Source: Ophiosphaerella korrae (Eukaryota > Ascomycota > Dothideomycetes > Pleosporales > Phaeosphaeriaceae). Taken from it: a stretch of 64,000 nt of DNA. This document shows, piece after piece, positions 53,557 through 63,545 of the stretch. The notes under the pieces are model-generated. The model did no database searches, was not told the origin of the DNA, and saw only the letters and a program-made list of their open reading frames with translations. How positions within the stretch are numbered: the first letter of the stretch is position 1; every line of letters begins with the position of its first letter. The position numbers were made by a program, and so were the translations under genes. The stretch spans positions 124,001 through 188,000 of the forward strand of contig JALNQF010000047.1 of the NCBI GenBank assembly GCA_028456385.1, in the 5' to 3' direction.

Positions 53557-54923
53557 TTACTCAGCGCTATCCTGGACTGATCTCCTCAAACGGCGATTGT
53601 ACATCTTCTTCTGGTCTGCAGTGCCCCAAAACAGCTTCGCAGCTTCCGGGTTCACCAAGGTGCGTGGATCGTATGCAGGAGATTCTTCTTCAACAGCGGC
53701 AATGATGGCTTCTATGTGCGAGCGCATTTCGTCTTTGCGGGCGGCATCATAGCACAAAATCCCATCGGGAGATACGCGATGGTGAAAGATGGGCGTGGCG
53801 AATTTGACGCGAGGTAATACGTCTGGAAACTTGGGGCTCATGTAGAGCATGATCCTGAACATGCCGCCATCGAGGTTGGTCATAGGCCTACCGAAAAGAA
53901 CTAACTGCCAGACGAAGGGGTTTTTGTCGACAAGGTCCAGGTCGAGCGTGACGGATTCATTAGTCTTGTAGCTCTCCACAATCTGCTCAAACTGGCGCTG
54001 TAGGTTGCTGGCGATACTCATCTCTTTGCGCACTGCCGTCATGCCCTCAGTAGCCCATCCAGTCATCTCTTTATTCAAGGTATCGAAAATCTTCACGAGA
54101 CGCTCTCGGAGAGCTGGATATTGATAAGTGCCCTCCATGGTATTGCCCGGGCCTTCAAACGGCATCTTCTCGAAACGATCCCCAGCCTTGTGCTTTTTGA
54201 CCGCTTCGTCAACCGTAGCAAGATAGGATGGATAATACCACAAGAAACGTCTCTTGCATAAATCTTTGAACGGCTCAAACGGTGCGTCATCTCTACTCGC
54301 TTGGTACTCCTCTTCAGCGTTGTAGACTGTCACGGCAGCCCGTTCTTGGTAGATTCCAAGATACTCTTCGAGCCGCTCAATGACTGAGATGCGGAGCGAC
54401 TCATGTCGAATCTTGTCCACGTATGCGGTTTGGTTCTTTTTGTCATAGTCGGAGTTTGCGTCCTCGAAGCCTGGTTCGTTCTCGTACGGGTTGGAGGACA
54501 TGAGACTCTGGATAGAGATGAGGATAGATTCGAGGCCCTGTGCAGATGACCACTCTTCGCCCCGTTCGCCGCGCCATGTTCTGCATACATCAGCTATGTG
54601 TCCGGATATGGCAGCCTAAGCACTACGCACCCGAGAATCGACAAACACACTTTGCCAGCAGCGTAGATGTTGGGGTTGAAGCGTGTGCGTCCGCTATTAG
54701 TAGTAAGAGCCGTGACTTGTGGTGCTTTAGTAGGATAGTCCTTGGTAAACTTGACTGCGAACTCGTAGAATCCAAACTCGTAGGGCGTGTCAGGTGGGCC
54801 AATGATCAACGCCCGGACATGACGCACGTCGATGTCTCGACAAGCCACTGCAATAGAGAGATCAGAGCCCCTCTGGATCTCGCTGAGCTCACGCGTGATA
54901 CGAAGGATGGACTGGTTCGACAT
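53557..54923 (-). CDS. Ubiquitin-conjugating (E2) protein with two UBC domains
   Basis: Model complement(join(53557..54580,54631..54923)), 438 residues. The 50-base intron (GTGCGT) joins VCLSILG to TWRGERGEEWSSAQG. The first UBC domain (about residues 3-150) is UBE2Z-like: PPDTPYEFGFYEF, FNPNIYAAGKVCLSILGTW with the presumed catalytic C93, then ESILISIQSLMSSNPYENEP. After about 150 helical, charged residues a second UBC-like domain (about 310-425) appears: FVWQLVLFGRPMTNLDGG, PKFPDVLPRVKF, PIFHHRVSPDGILCYD and KLFWG. In it HPN is replaced by HHR (364-366) but C374 remains. The stop codon TAA overlaps a consensus GTAAGT donor. Use of that donor would instead end the protein three residues later. 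It is divergent from TRS23. Confidence 0.87.
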
Positions 54924-55013
54924 TGGCGATCCGATAGTGCTGAGGCTGTGTGGTGTTGAGATGAGTTTGAGGGGTGATGTCAGTCAAGGGTGCGCTGGGC
55001 ACATGAGCTGCCT

Positions 55014-55045
<32 letters not shown>

Positions 55046-55276
55046 CTAGCGAAGGTGAGAGGTTGGCAAATGTGGCCAGCCGTGTGCTGTTGAAGTAAGG
55101 GAGCTTGCCAAACAAGCTGGAGCACGTATGCGGCAGGAGCTGGGGCAGGAGCGGGAGGGGCAGTGTCGCAGAAGGTCACAACGCCAGGGTCCACGGTTCG
55201 CAGTTCCAAAGATGGACCAAGCATGCACGCTTGACTCTACAACCACAATCCAGGTGTCACCATTGCACTGGACATC
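54924..55276. promoter_or_regulatory. Divergent promoter region with GGCT microsatellite
   Basis: 353 bases between the E2 start and the first coding bases of TRS23. A (GGCT)n array of about seven units lies at 55019-55049. Confidence 0.45.
55019..55049 (+). repeat. (GGCT)n microsatellite
   Basis: Seven or so perfect tetranucleotide units in the divergent promoter region. Confidence 0.9.
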
Positions 55277-55836
55277 ATGTATGCATACCATGCGGATTTT
55301 TAGTAGACTATGCTCTGACAATATATAGGGTCGTCTTTGCACTCTTCGTAATCAACAAGGCGGGTGGTCTGGTCTATAATCGCGAGTTCCATACAGGCAT
55401 GAGCAAGTTGTCTAGCAACGACTACCTCACACTCGCCGGCTCTTTTCACGGGTACATTGTCTAGGACAAAGCCTTCTCTACAAATCCTAACACCTTTCCC
55501 AGCATGCACGCCATAACCGCGCGTCTCTCGCCTGCACCACCCGTTCCCAATCCCCTACCAGCATCCTCGGCGCCCTCACCCTTCATAAATCGGCCCACGG
55601 GCATCGAGGTCCTTGAGTCCAGCCACTTTCGAATCCAATGCTTTCAGACTCAGACAGGCACCAAATTTCTCCTTTTCACTGAACCACAGCAGCCGAACGT
55701 CGACATCATGATGAAGAGGATATATGAACTGTACTCTGATTATGTCATGAAGAATCCGTTTTATACTGTTGAAATGCCAATCAGATGCGAGAAGTTTGAT
55801 AGGGGTCTGGACGGATTCGTGAAAGTCAGAGGGTGA
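55277..55836 (+). CDS. TRS23: TRS23/TRAPPC4, TRAPP complex subunit
   Basis: Model join(55277..55278,55329..55451,55503..55836), 152 residues, the normal size. The start codon is split: AT ends exon 1 (55277-55278), a 50-base intron (GTATGC donor, CTGAC branch, ATATAG) follows, and G opens exon 2. This gives MVVFALFVINKAGGLVYNREF, the expected sybindin N-terminus. No other in-frame ATG exists upstream. The second intron (55452-55502) joins LAGSFHG to MHAITARLSP. Later segments IEVLESSHFRIQCFQTQTGT, KFLLFTEPQQPNVD and YADYVMKNPFY-like YSDYVMKNPFY are diagnostic. TRS23 is a core subunit of TRAPP, the exchange factor for Ypt1/Rab1 in ER-Golgi traffic. Confidence 0.9.
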
Positions 55837-56228
55837 GGAGATGGGGTATGACCACACATGAACCTAGGAAAGTATGCCGTCTCTCCGCTCATTATCTGGA
55901 CTTGATGAGATGAAGCGAAACCACCGCTCCCGCGCTCTAGCTGGGCGATTTGGCACAAATGAAGAAGAGTATGGGGTCCATGCAGCTGCTAAGGCTTTGC
56001 ACTGCTAGGGGGATTACAGCTGTGAAGTGCGAGCGGCACCCAGCATGGGGTCATATTCACGTGTTCACAGAGCATCACGCAAAGCGACTTGCCTGCATTG
56101 GTCATTATGGTTTTATAATTCATCGCAGACGCTGTGATCGACGCCAGCTCTAGTGATACAGTAGACGCCGTAGATGATCTATTTCTGTTCGTAACCTTGA
56201 AACACCATCCGCCTGCTGATGTGCAAGC
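55837..56228. other. Convergent intergenic region
   Basis: 392 bases between the stops of TRS23 and RPN10. Nothing else seen. Confidence 0.5.
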
Positions 56229-57216
56229 TCATGCAGTATCCATCTTGTCTGGATCGTCGTCCTTCTTGTTCTTGCTTCCGCTTCCACTAGGCTGACCTTG
56301 ATTGTCCAACAGAGGTTGCTTCTCATCACTCTCCGCCACAGGCTCGAGATCAGACTTGCCCTCAGCAGCCTCTTTTGCCTTCTTCTCTTTATCTTGTCGT
56401 GCCTTTTCCTCCTCAAGACTCATCCTGAGTGCTAATGCCAGCTCAGGGTCTATCGACGGGTCTACGCCAAACTCGAAATCGTTGCCACCCGATGCACCGC
56501 CCTCACCTCCAGAGCCCCCTGCGCCTCCAGCACCAGAAGTGCCATCGCCTCCGAGCAACGGCGTAGTTATGAGTGAGTCACTCAGTAGGTTTGCGCTGGG
56601 AGGGATGGTGGCGAGATAAGATCCTTCTGCACTCTGTACATTGTCGCTGAATGCCTGGAGCTTCTTCGTAGTGTCATCGCTGAGTTCACCAAAAGCGACA
56701 ATATCGATGCTGATGTTAGTCTTCTTCATCTTCTTTGCGAGTTTAATCAAATTCTTCTCGTCTTCCTCGATTGGGCTGCAGTTGAATATGATTATCCGTT
56801 GTTTTTGTGACTTGTTCTGCCTGTGTTTGAGCGCCAGCTAGAGATCGTGGTTAGCCTGCACCACTGAAAGTTGGACCAACACCTACAGCTGCTACGTTGA
56901 TGCCAGTCACAAAATGCGAGCTGCCTTTTATCTTTGTCCTATGTAGGCCATCGAGGATCTTGCCAATGTCCGTTGTTAAGGTTGTGAGGATCTCGGGCGT
57001 GCTACCTCCCATGCTCATGAGGCCGACCGAAGACTCCGGGTTCGCGCCAGTCTTTGTGGAGAAGATGAATTTCACAGCATCCTGTTGTGCCTCCCACCGC
57101 GAGGGTACGTAGTCGCCGTTTCTGCTGGCTTCGCTGTTGTCAACACTGTCATTGTCAGCATATGCTCAAAAGCTAGGGAGAGAATCGTACACTATCATAG
57201 AAGCCTCTAACACCAT
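56229..57216 (-). CDS. RPN10: RPN10, 26S proteasome regulatory subunit (ubiquitin receptor)
   Basis: Model complement(join(56229..56837,56887..57145,57191..57216)), 297 residues. A 26-base first exon ending in GT joins across a 45-base intron to give MVLEASMIVVDNSEASRNGD, the conserved Rpn10 N-terminus. The VWA domain (about 1-190) continues through DAVKFIFSTKTGANPESSVG, FVTGINVAALALKHRQNKSQ and IIIFNCSPIEEDEKNL. A single ubiquitin-interacting motif, DPELALALRMSLEEEK, lies at about residues 225-240, preceded by a glycine-rich linker and DFEFGVDPSIDPE. The C-terminus is charged and disordered, as in yeast. The protein sits at the base-lid interface of the proteasome and captures polyubiquitin chains. 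Confidence 0.94.
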
Positions 57217-57774
57217 GATGGCAGCGGGATTTGGGTTCGGTAGAAGTGAAGTAAGGAGGACGAGGCAGTTGATAAGCTGGGTTGCGTCGGAGGTTTACGA
57301 TTAATCGCCGCACGCAGCTCAAGGCGGGGTCACGTGGAGCGTGCAACAGCCTGCACGAATCGCGCCGGGTAGATATGTGAGACATCATTACTCGAATTTG
57401 TTGAAGCTCATATTTGTGCTTGTCTTCGTTGACTGAAGCCGGATTTAATATTAACTGTCATTATCTAAGATGCTACGTCCAAATACAATAGTTTTCGGTA
57501 AAATATCAGACTTTCAAGGTGGGTTTGAAATATTTGGTACTGCTGAGAGGGCTTGGCATTGCGCCTGCCTCTTAAGTCGTCATTTCTGTCCCTCTTTCCT
57601 CACAACATCACACATCTGAAACCCAGGAAGCCGCAACAACCACTACAATAGCTTCCCCAGACACGCCAACATCATCAGAATACTTGCTGAAGTCATCAAG
57701 CTAGTAATCACATTTCAATTTAATTCCTCGACTCGAAAAACACGTCTATTTACGCGTTGTTTACCTTCACAGCC
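57217..57774. promoter_or_regulatory. Divergent promoter region (RPN10 / borealin-like)
   Basis: 558 bases between divergent starts. I could not identify a clear PACE-type proteasome element or other factor site by eye. Confidence 0.4.
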
Positions 57775-58482
57775 ATGAACGGCATCACACTCACAGAAGA
57801 GGCGAAGGCTGCCATGATCGCCAACCTCCAACTGGAGCGTAAGTCGTTCCTTCTGACATCTCTGATCGTCGCTAATACCTTGTTTCCAGTCGAGGCACGC
57901 AAGGAGAAGCTGCGCGCGATGTGCGATGCACAGTGCGCAAGTCTCAGATCCAGGCTGGAGCGACGCGTCAATCGGGTCCCGGCCACCAAACGCAACATGC
58001 CACTTATTGAACTTCTCGCGCCCAAGCCTGTCCCCAAGGCAGCTCCCACGATAGCAAAGCCGGCCAAAGAAGCACCTGCCAAAGTCACAAATGCTCCAGC
58101 TACCAGGAAGGCTGCCCCGGCACCTGCTCCTGCACCCGCACCCGCCACGCGCAGAACACGCGCACCTGCTACTACAACTACTAAAGTCGCGCCAAAACCG
58201 GCACCAGTCAAAGCGGTATCGAAGCCAGCAACAACTCGTGGTAAAAAGCGCGGCAGTGACGAAACCTCTGGCGAAGACAAGGAGAATGCAGCACTCGACA
58301 TGCCTAAGAAACGAGTCCGCACTGCTGCCCCCAAAGCACCTCCTACCACCAAGCCTGCGGCACCAACAACCAGAACCACCAGAGCTGCATCCCGCCAGAA
58401 GGCCCCTGCTGCCCAGGTTCTCTCACCCAAGAACGCCAACTCGCGCCAAAAGCCCGCAAAGAGCAACACCCGTCCGCGTTAG
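57775..58482 (+). CDS. Borealin N-terminal/Nbl1-like protein of the chromosomal passenger complex
   Basis: Model join(57775..57838,57890..58482), 218 residues. The 51-base intron (GTAAGT, GCTAATA branch) is a multiple of three, so the unspliced frame stays open. Splicing gives IANLQLELEARKEKLRAMCD, matching the borealin N-terminal helix that binds INCENP and survivin. ASLRSRLERRVNRVPATKRN and MPLIELL complete the family pattern (about residues 6-62). The rest is a basic Ala/Pro/Lys/Thr-rich tail with an APAPAPAPA run, a KKRGSDETSGEDKEN segment and several TP/SP sites. It is longer than yeast Nbl1 but has the same N-terminal domain. It likely supports Aurora kinase/INCENP targeting at centromeres (inferred from the family). 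Confidence 0.8.
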   Translation: MNGITLTEEAKAAMIANLQLERKSFLLTSLIVANTLFPVEARKEKLRAMCDAQCASLRSRLERRVNRVPATKRNMPLIELLAPKPVPKAAPTIAKPAKEAPAKVTNAPATRKAAPAPAPAPAPATRRTRAPATTTTKVAPKPAPVKAVSKPATTRGKKRGSDETSGEDKENAALDMPKKRVRTAAPKAPPTTKPAAPTTRTTRAASRQKAPAAQVLSPKNANSRQKPAKSNTRPR

Positions 58483-59528
58483 ATGTACTGATTGGTTATG
58501 CATTGCATCAGTTTTGGCGTTTTATACCCCCTTCGCTTGGAAAAGTATGGAGTTTTGACGGAGTTTTGATGAAGTTTGGGTTTCTTTCCTAACAACATGC
58601 CTCCCCGACCCTCAACCAAGGCTTGAGGTTCTGTTGGTAGCAGCCGCCTGAAAGGGCAGGCTCCCTTCGGTTCCAACATAGCCGGGTTGAGGGAAAGGTC
58701 CAGTAGCGTTTGTTGGGTGCTTTTTCGTTGTTTTACCGTCGTTTAGTTTGGAATGGGATGGGATGGGATGAAATGGCACATGATAGCCTACGTAACGAAT
58801 TATGAATGATTGCACTCTAAACCTTACACTACAGTGATATATACAATGCGCTTTTTATGTTTCTTGCAGCTATGTCTTCTTTTCATATACTAGCAATTGA
58901 GCCAATACTCACGGATAACCCGACCGACCCAATTGACTTCGCCATGGAGATCAACGACACCGATCTTCTACAAGAGATGCTCTCGAGGCTCGAATCGATA
59001 GAGCAGAATACACCCGGTACTACAATGGACGTCTCGTTGGTGGATTCCATTCACGTCAGCCGGTCAGTAATGTCCGTCGATCATGCGATACTAGAAGTTT
59101 TTTTTAAGTTTCTTCGAAAAACGCAAACTAGCAAAGCAGGCACACACTACAGATATTGGTTGAATTGATGCATTGCATTTTCGTTGGACAAATGACCTCG
59201 GATATCTACAACTCGACAGTCTTTTGGGTCAGGCAAAAGGTCGCGTGAATGTAGGACATTTGAAACAGCTAGCAAGTCTGCATCAAGACCAGAAGGAGGT
59301 ATTGAAGGCTAGAGGGACGGGGTTCAAAAGCAACTTGACGAGAAGCCATTTATTTGCAGTTAAACTTATACGTATTCACACCAAACTAGAATTATATCTT
59401 GGCTTGCTATCTCAGCTCTGTACAAAGGGCAAATAACTGTTGACTCAAGTCCAGCTTAGTATGTCACAATAATGTACACCCGAATCCAGCTTCATGTCAT
59501 ACCCTTTCTCATACATGCACAACATCTC
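58483..59528. other. Intergenic, with one doubtful small frame
   Basis: A GGGAT-type repeat is visible at 58752-58770. A frame from an ATG in good context at 58944 (GCCATGG) to 59168 would encode 74 residues beginning MEINDTDLLQEMLSRLESIE, without known relatives. It may be noncoding. Confidence 0.4.
58944..59168 (+). CDS. Doubtful small protein
   Basis: Short frame of 74 residues. The first 40 are acidic and helical with coding-like base use, and the remainder is not. The ATG lies in GCCATGG context. No domain, intron or neighbour supports it, and chance is a fair alternative. Confidence 0.2.
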   Translation: MEINDTDLLQEMLSRLESIEQNTPGTTMDVSLVDSIHVSRSVMSVDHAILEVFFKFLRKTQTSKAGTHYRYWLN

Positions 59529-60933
59529 CTAATCCCAATTGATCACAGCATCCTCAACAATCGGCCTGATAAGTTTCCTCCCCGCATCAGATCGATGGGT
59601 CCACACCATCTGCCTAGGAGCCAGCTCATCCGCCCTGTGCCATGGTGTCAATTCAATTCCCTCTGTGTTATTCTCCAGCGCCTCCTTGACCACCTTGAAC
59701 AGCGCGTCGGCTTGATCTTGGTCAATTCGAACGTCATCGCGCACAGTTAAGACAATTTCGCGGATCTTCTCCTTCTTGCCGTCCTTGTAGTGCTTCTTGT
59801 ACTTGTTCAGACAGATGGAGATGTCGACGCCGGCTTCGGCCGTCCATGCCTAGGAATGTTAGTCTGGTTGAAGATGTGGAGGTGAGATGACGTACTGCAT
59901 GGACTGCGAACCAGTCAAATAGCTCTGCAAAGTCAGTCTTCAGGATCTGCTCGTCCATCGAGTACGGGATGGAAGCAAAGCCAAGACTAACAGTTGGTGT
60001 GCGCGGCGATGGAGTATCTATTAGATCACCCTTCCAGTCTCGGCGAAGGAGATCGCGCAAGCCAAGATGGTCAATATCTTTCTGTGCGGACGTGAGATCA
60101 TCGTCCAGCTTCTCCATAACGTCTTTTAAATCCTTTCTACTCCATGCACTTCTAGCTAGCACGCGCTTAGAAGTCTCGATGTCGGCTTTGGTAGTCTTGT
60201 CGCCCTTCAAGCCACCAGAGTCGATGGCGATGGCGCTGAGGATGAGCTCGAGGAGTTCGTGGGGCATGTGATATTCACGCTCTAACTGTTCGAGCTCGTC
60301 GAGCATTTGACGCGCGACCAGGGTGGTGCAACTTGCCGCTGTCTCAAATACGCGTGGCCTTGCGTCCGGCGCAGTGCCGCGATCTTTGTGGTGGTCAAAG
60401 ATACCCAAGATCTTTGCTTGACTCCATTTTCGCAGTGGTTCGCCATGGTCAACAAGGATAATGCCCTTGAGCTTCTTACTCAGGGTCTCTGGATCCTCGG
60501 GGAGCTCATCCATTGTGAGGAGATCTTCGTGTCCAGGTGTCATTTGAGAGTTTGCCAAGCCTAATTGATTCTCAGGTCGAAGGTCCAGCGCATGTGAGGG
60601 GGTCTGCAGCAGTGCGATGGCCTTGAGAGGATGTGACGAGTTTTCAGTCGAATGGTCCAGATGGTATGCCCAGGTCAGCGCCGCAGTCATACTGTCCATA
60701 TCACCACCTTCGTTTCCTTCCACAATGACCCATTCTGATGCTTTGCCAGCTTGCCAATCAATTAGGAAAGCTTTCTTGACTGCGCGACTCCACTCGCTGA
60801 AGTGGCCGACGCCACTTGGCCTCATTTTGCCAGACGCGCCCAGTATGGCTTGCTTGGGAAGCTGATTTTGGGGCATGGCGGTGGCCGGAGTGGCTGCCAG
60901 AAGCGCAGACAGCAGGGCGCGTGATGCTTTCAT
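59529..60933 (-). CDS. Exopolyphosphatase-like DHH/DHHA2 phosphoesterase with signal peptide
   Basis: Model complement(join(59529..59849,59896..60933)), 452 residues. The 46-base intron (GTACGT) joins DWFAVHA to AWTAEAGVDIS. The N-terminal DHH domain shows EWVIVEGNEGGDMDSMTAAL (the N-D-D metal motif variant), GIILVDHGE and GIFDHHKDRG. AIAIDSGGLKGDKTT follows, then the C-terminal DHHA2 domain. This is the family of yeast Ppx1, which cleaves inorganic polyphosphate. Unlike Ppx1, the protein begins with a convincing signal peptide (MKASRALLSALLAATPATA), so it may act in the vacuole or outside the cell, where polyphosphate accumulates. A methionine at residue 20 directly after that segment could start a cytosolic form. 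Confidence 0.86.
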
Positions 60934-61584
60934 CCTGTCTAGTGATGAAAGAGCAGTGAATCGTGGGTGTGAACGAAGAAAGGAAGCATAACAAACCGCA
61001 AGGCGCTGAACAACAGCAGCCAGGGTCCACTTGCGTCAGCCAAGATCTCTGCGGCCGCCTTACTAAAAGGAGTATGGCCCTCCCATGCAACCAAACATGC
61101 ATGTGCATGTGCTAGATAGCAGATCACCTCAGTGCAAGGCGCCGTTACAGACCGTGCGGTGTGTGCGCATGACAACCAAACGCAATAAATTGGAGTTACA
61201 TAAAGTTTGGAGATACAGATGCCCATTTGTAGTCCGTGGGCCGCCGATCTTAGCCGGCGGATGGCGGAAGCCATGGACAGCGCCTGGGGTGCCACAAAAA
61301 TCTCAACCTCATTCCCAGTTGTTATACACCATCTTCGACCCCTCGAAATCATCGCCTAGGGCCCTACAATATTTCTTTCCCTTTCCGGCTGCATCCGCAC
61401 TCTTTGCTGATTTATCTGCCTCCTCTTCGGCTGACTGAGCCATGAACTAATCAGGACCAGTCATCCGCGGGACGCAGCTAGCTTGCTAAGCGCACCCGTC
61501 TTACTCGCGCCGTCCCTTCTTGAAGCTGCCTCTGCCACCAAGCAATTCTTCAAGGCTGGCCTTGTATTGCTTTCTGAAGCGGAA
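60934..61584. promoter_or_regulatory. Divergent promoter region (PPX-like / DUF2985 gene)
   Basis: 651 bases between divergent starts, with no recognised motif or gene. Confidence 0.4.
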
Positions 61585-63545
61585 ATGGATCCTAATCAGG
61601 GTAATGGCGACCAGCCGCTGGGATCAACAACCACGACTACCACGACTCATGGTCCGCATACCACAACATCAACAACACATACAACATACACACCCACTGG
61701 GCAGGGCACGTCAGTAACACATTTTGGCCCACACTCAACAACTGTTACCCACCCCACAGTCACGACAGTATCGCCGTCCCCTATTCCACAATCTCCGGCA
61801 CCGTCCGCAGATGCATCGAATTCGCATCGATTGCGCAGCTCGTCCATCCAAATACGAAGACCTGTCCAAAACACATTACCCGCGCAACCTCCACAGCCAC
61901 AGCAGCCAGCAGCCAGCAATGATATCTGGCAAGCCGGTCGGCGAAGAAGCAGCTCAGAGCCACGGCCCCCTCCCTCGGCCCTGTTTCCAGACGACAACGA
62001 TTTGCGCCGCGAGGTGACGGCCACCCCTTTGCAACCTCTCTATGAGGAAGGATCACGGCCACACAATGCCAATCTTGATGTAGGACCGCCACCATCGCGA
62101 GGGGGCAGCATAAGGAGGCCAGTGATGCCAAGACAATCATCTGCAATCAACATTCGACGCAGCAACCAAAACAATGACCAGCGAACAATGGATGCTAACG
62201 TAGTAGACGTGCTTGATGTTATTGGTGAGTGTCATGGACTGCGGATGTCGAAGCAATACTAACAGACGTAGATCCTGAGATCTCTGCGCTTACAACGCTG
62301 AATAATGTTCAAAACTCGCTCTTCCTACCAAATCTTCCGTGGCTTTACAACCGCCTACCAACGTATAACTTAAACCAGACAACTTCTGACTCGTCGGATG
62401 AAGAGATGGGCACAGAAAAGGCAGACCAGTCGCAATTGACGCAGCCAGGGGAGGTCCAGCGCGCTGCTGATGGTACTGCTTTCACCAGGACCAACACAAT
62501 CGACTCGACACTCTCAACAATGGAGGAAGGACCAGATCATCATTATGCAGTTCTTCCACATGGCGCATCGTTACCTGGATGGACTGACGAAGAGAAGGCT
62601 GCTCTCGATAACCACGTACGCCATGTCCTGCACTCTAAACGTGCAAGGTTCAAGCGCACCATGCGTGGGTTTGGCCGCTACGTGCGCAATCCGCTCGGCT
62701 TCATCGTCACGCTTTACTTCTTCCTGATTACTTTCTGGGGAGCGGCGTGGGTGCTCTTCTTAATCGGCTGGATTTACGTCAAGGGGCGGCAGGCATATTT
62801 TGTCGAGATTTGCGACCAAGTGCTTACTGCCTTGTTCTGTGTCGTCGGCATCACCATGTTCCCTTTCCGCATTGTAGACACCTACCACATGAGCTACGTC
62901 GCCCTCTACGCGCATCGCACATGGCGCCTGCGAAAAGAACGCGGGATGGCAGAACTCAAAGACCACAACGAGTTGCCGCGCCAGTCCATGGCCATTGATC
63001 GAGGGAGCCAGGAGCGGATTGACATGGAGCGGATCGAGCAGGAAGTACAAGAAGAGCTGCCAGTTCTCACTGAAGAAGAGCAGAAGAAGCTCGAGTACCA
63101 CCAAGAGAAGCTCGCTAGATCACACACCTTCTACCGGCCTACTGAAACCTACACACACAATGCCTTCTCCATCCGCCTATTGATTGCCATTGTGGTTCTC
63201 CTGGACTGCCACTCGATGTTTCAGTGCGCTCTTGGTGGTACTACCTGGGGCATTTACTACAAAGTCCGACCTAAAGCTCTTACCGCCGTTATTCTTAGCT
63301 TCAGCCTCTCATGTAACATCACTGCCGGCATCCTTATCAGCCGTGGAGATAAGCGGAGCCGCAAAACGCTGATAGTTGAGCAACTCATGCGGCAGGAAAT
63401 CACCGAGGAGGCGCTGAAGAAGCTGAGGAAAGAGCGCGGCCTGAAGGTCAAGGGTCTCATGACAAAAGGGCAGAAGAAGAATGTACAAAAGCAAATAGGC
63501 ACGCAGAAGAAGAGTCCGCTGGACACGCTAGTGCATCGTGGGTAG
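61585..63545 (+). CDS. DUF2985/PLAC8-type integral membrane protein
   Basis: Model join(61585..62224,62272..63545), 637 residues. The 47-base intron (GTGAGT, ACTAAC branch) joins VVDVLDVI to DPEISALTTLNNVQNSLFLP. The N-terminal 210 residues are disordered and rich in Thr, Ser and Pro, with RRRSSSEP-type phosphorylation sites. The conserved core starts with SLPGWTDEEKAALDNHVRHV, followed by FGRYVRNPLGFIVTLYFF and two hydrophobic spans. A cysteine-containing helix with ALFCVVGITMFPFRIVDTYH comes next. After a charged coiled stretch, SIRLLIAIVVLLDCHSMFQC and ALTAVILSFSLSCNITAGIL form the final membrane helices. The C-terminus is basic. Fungal members are called integral membrane proteins of unknown function. 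Confidence 0.85.

Noticed and set aside
61647..62024. Minus-strand frame of 125 codons
   Set aside because: Antisense to the Thr/Pro-rich N-terminal exon of the DUF2985 gene.
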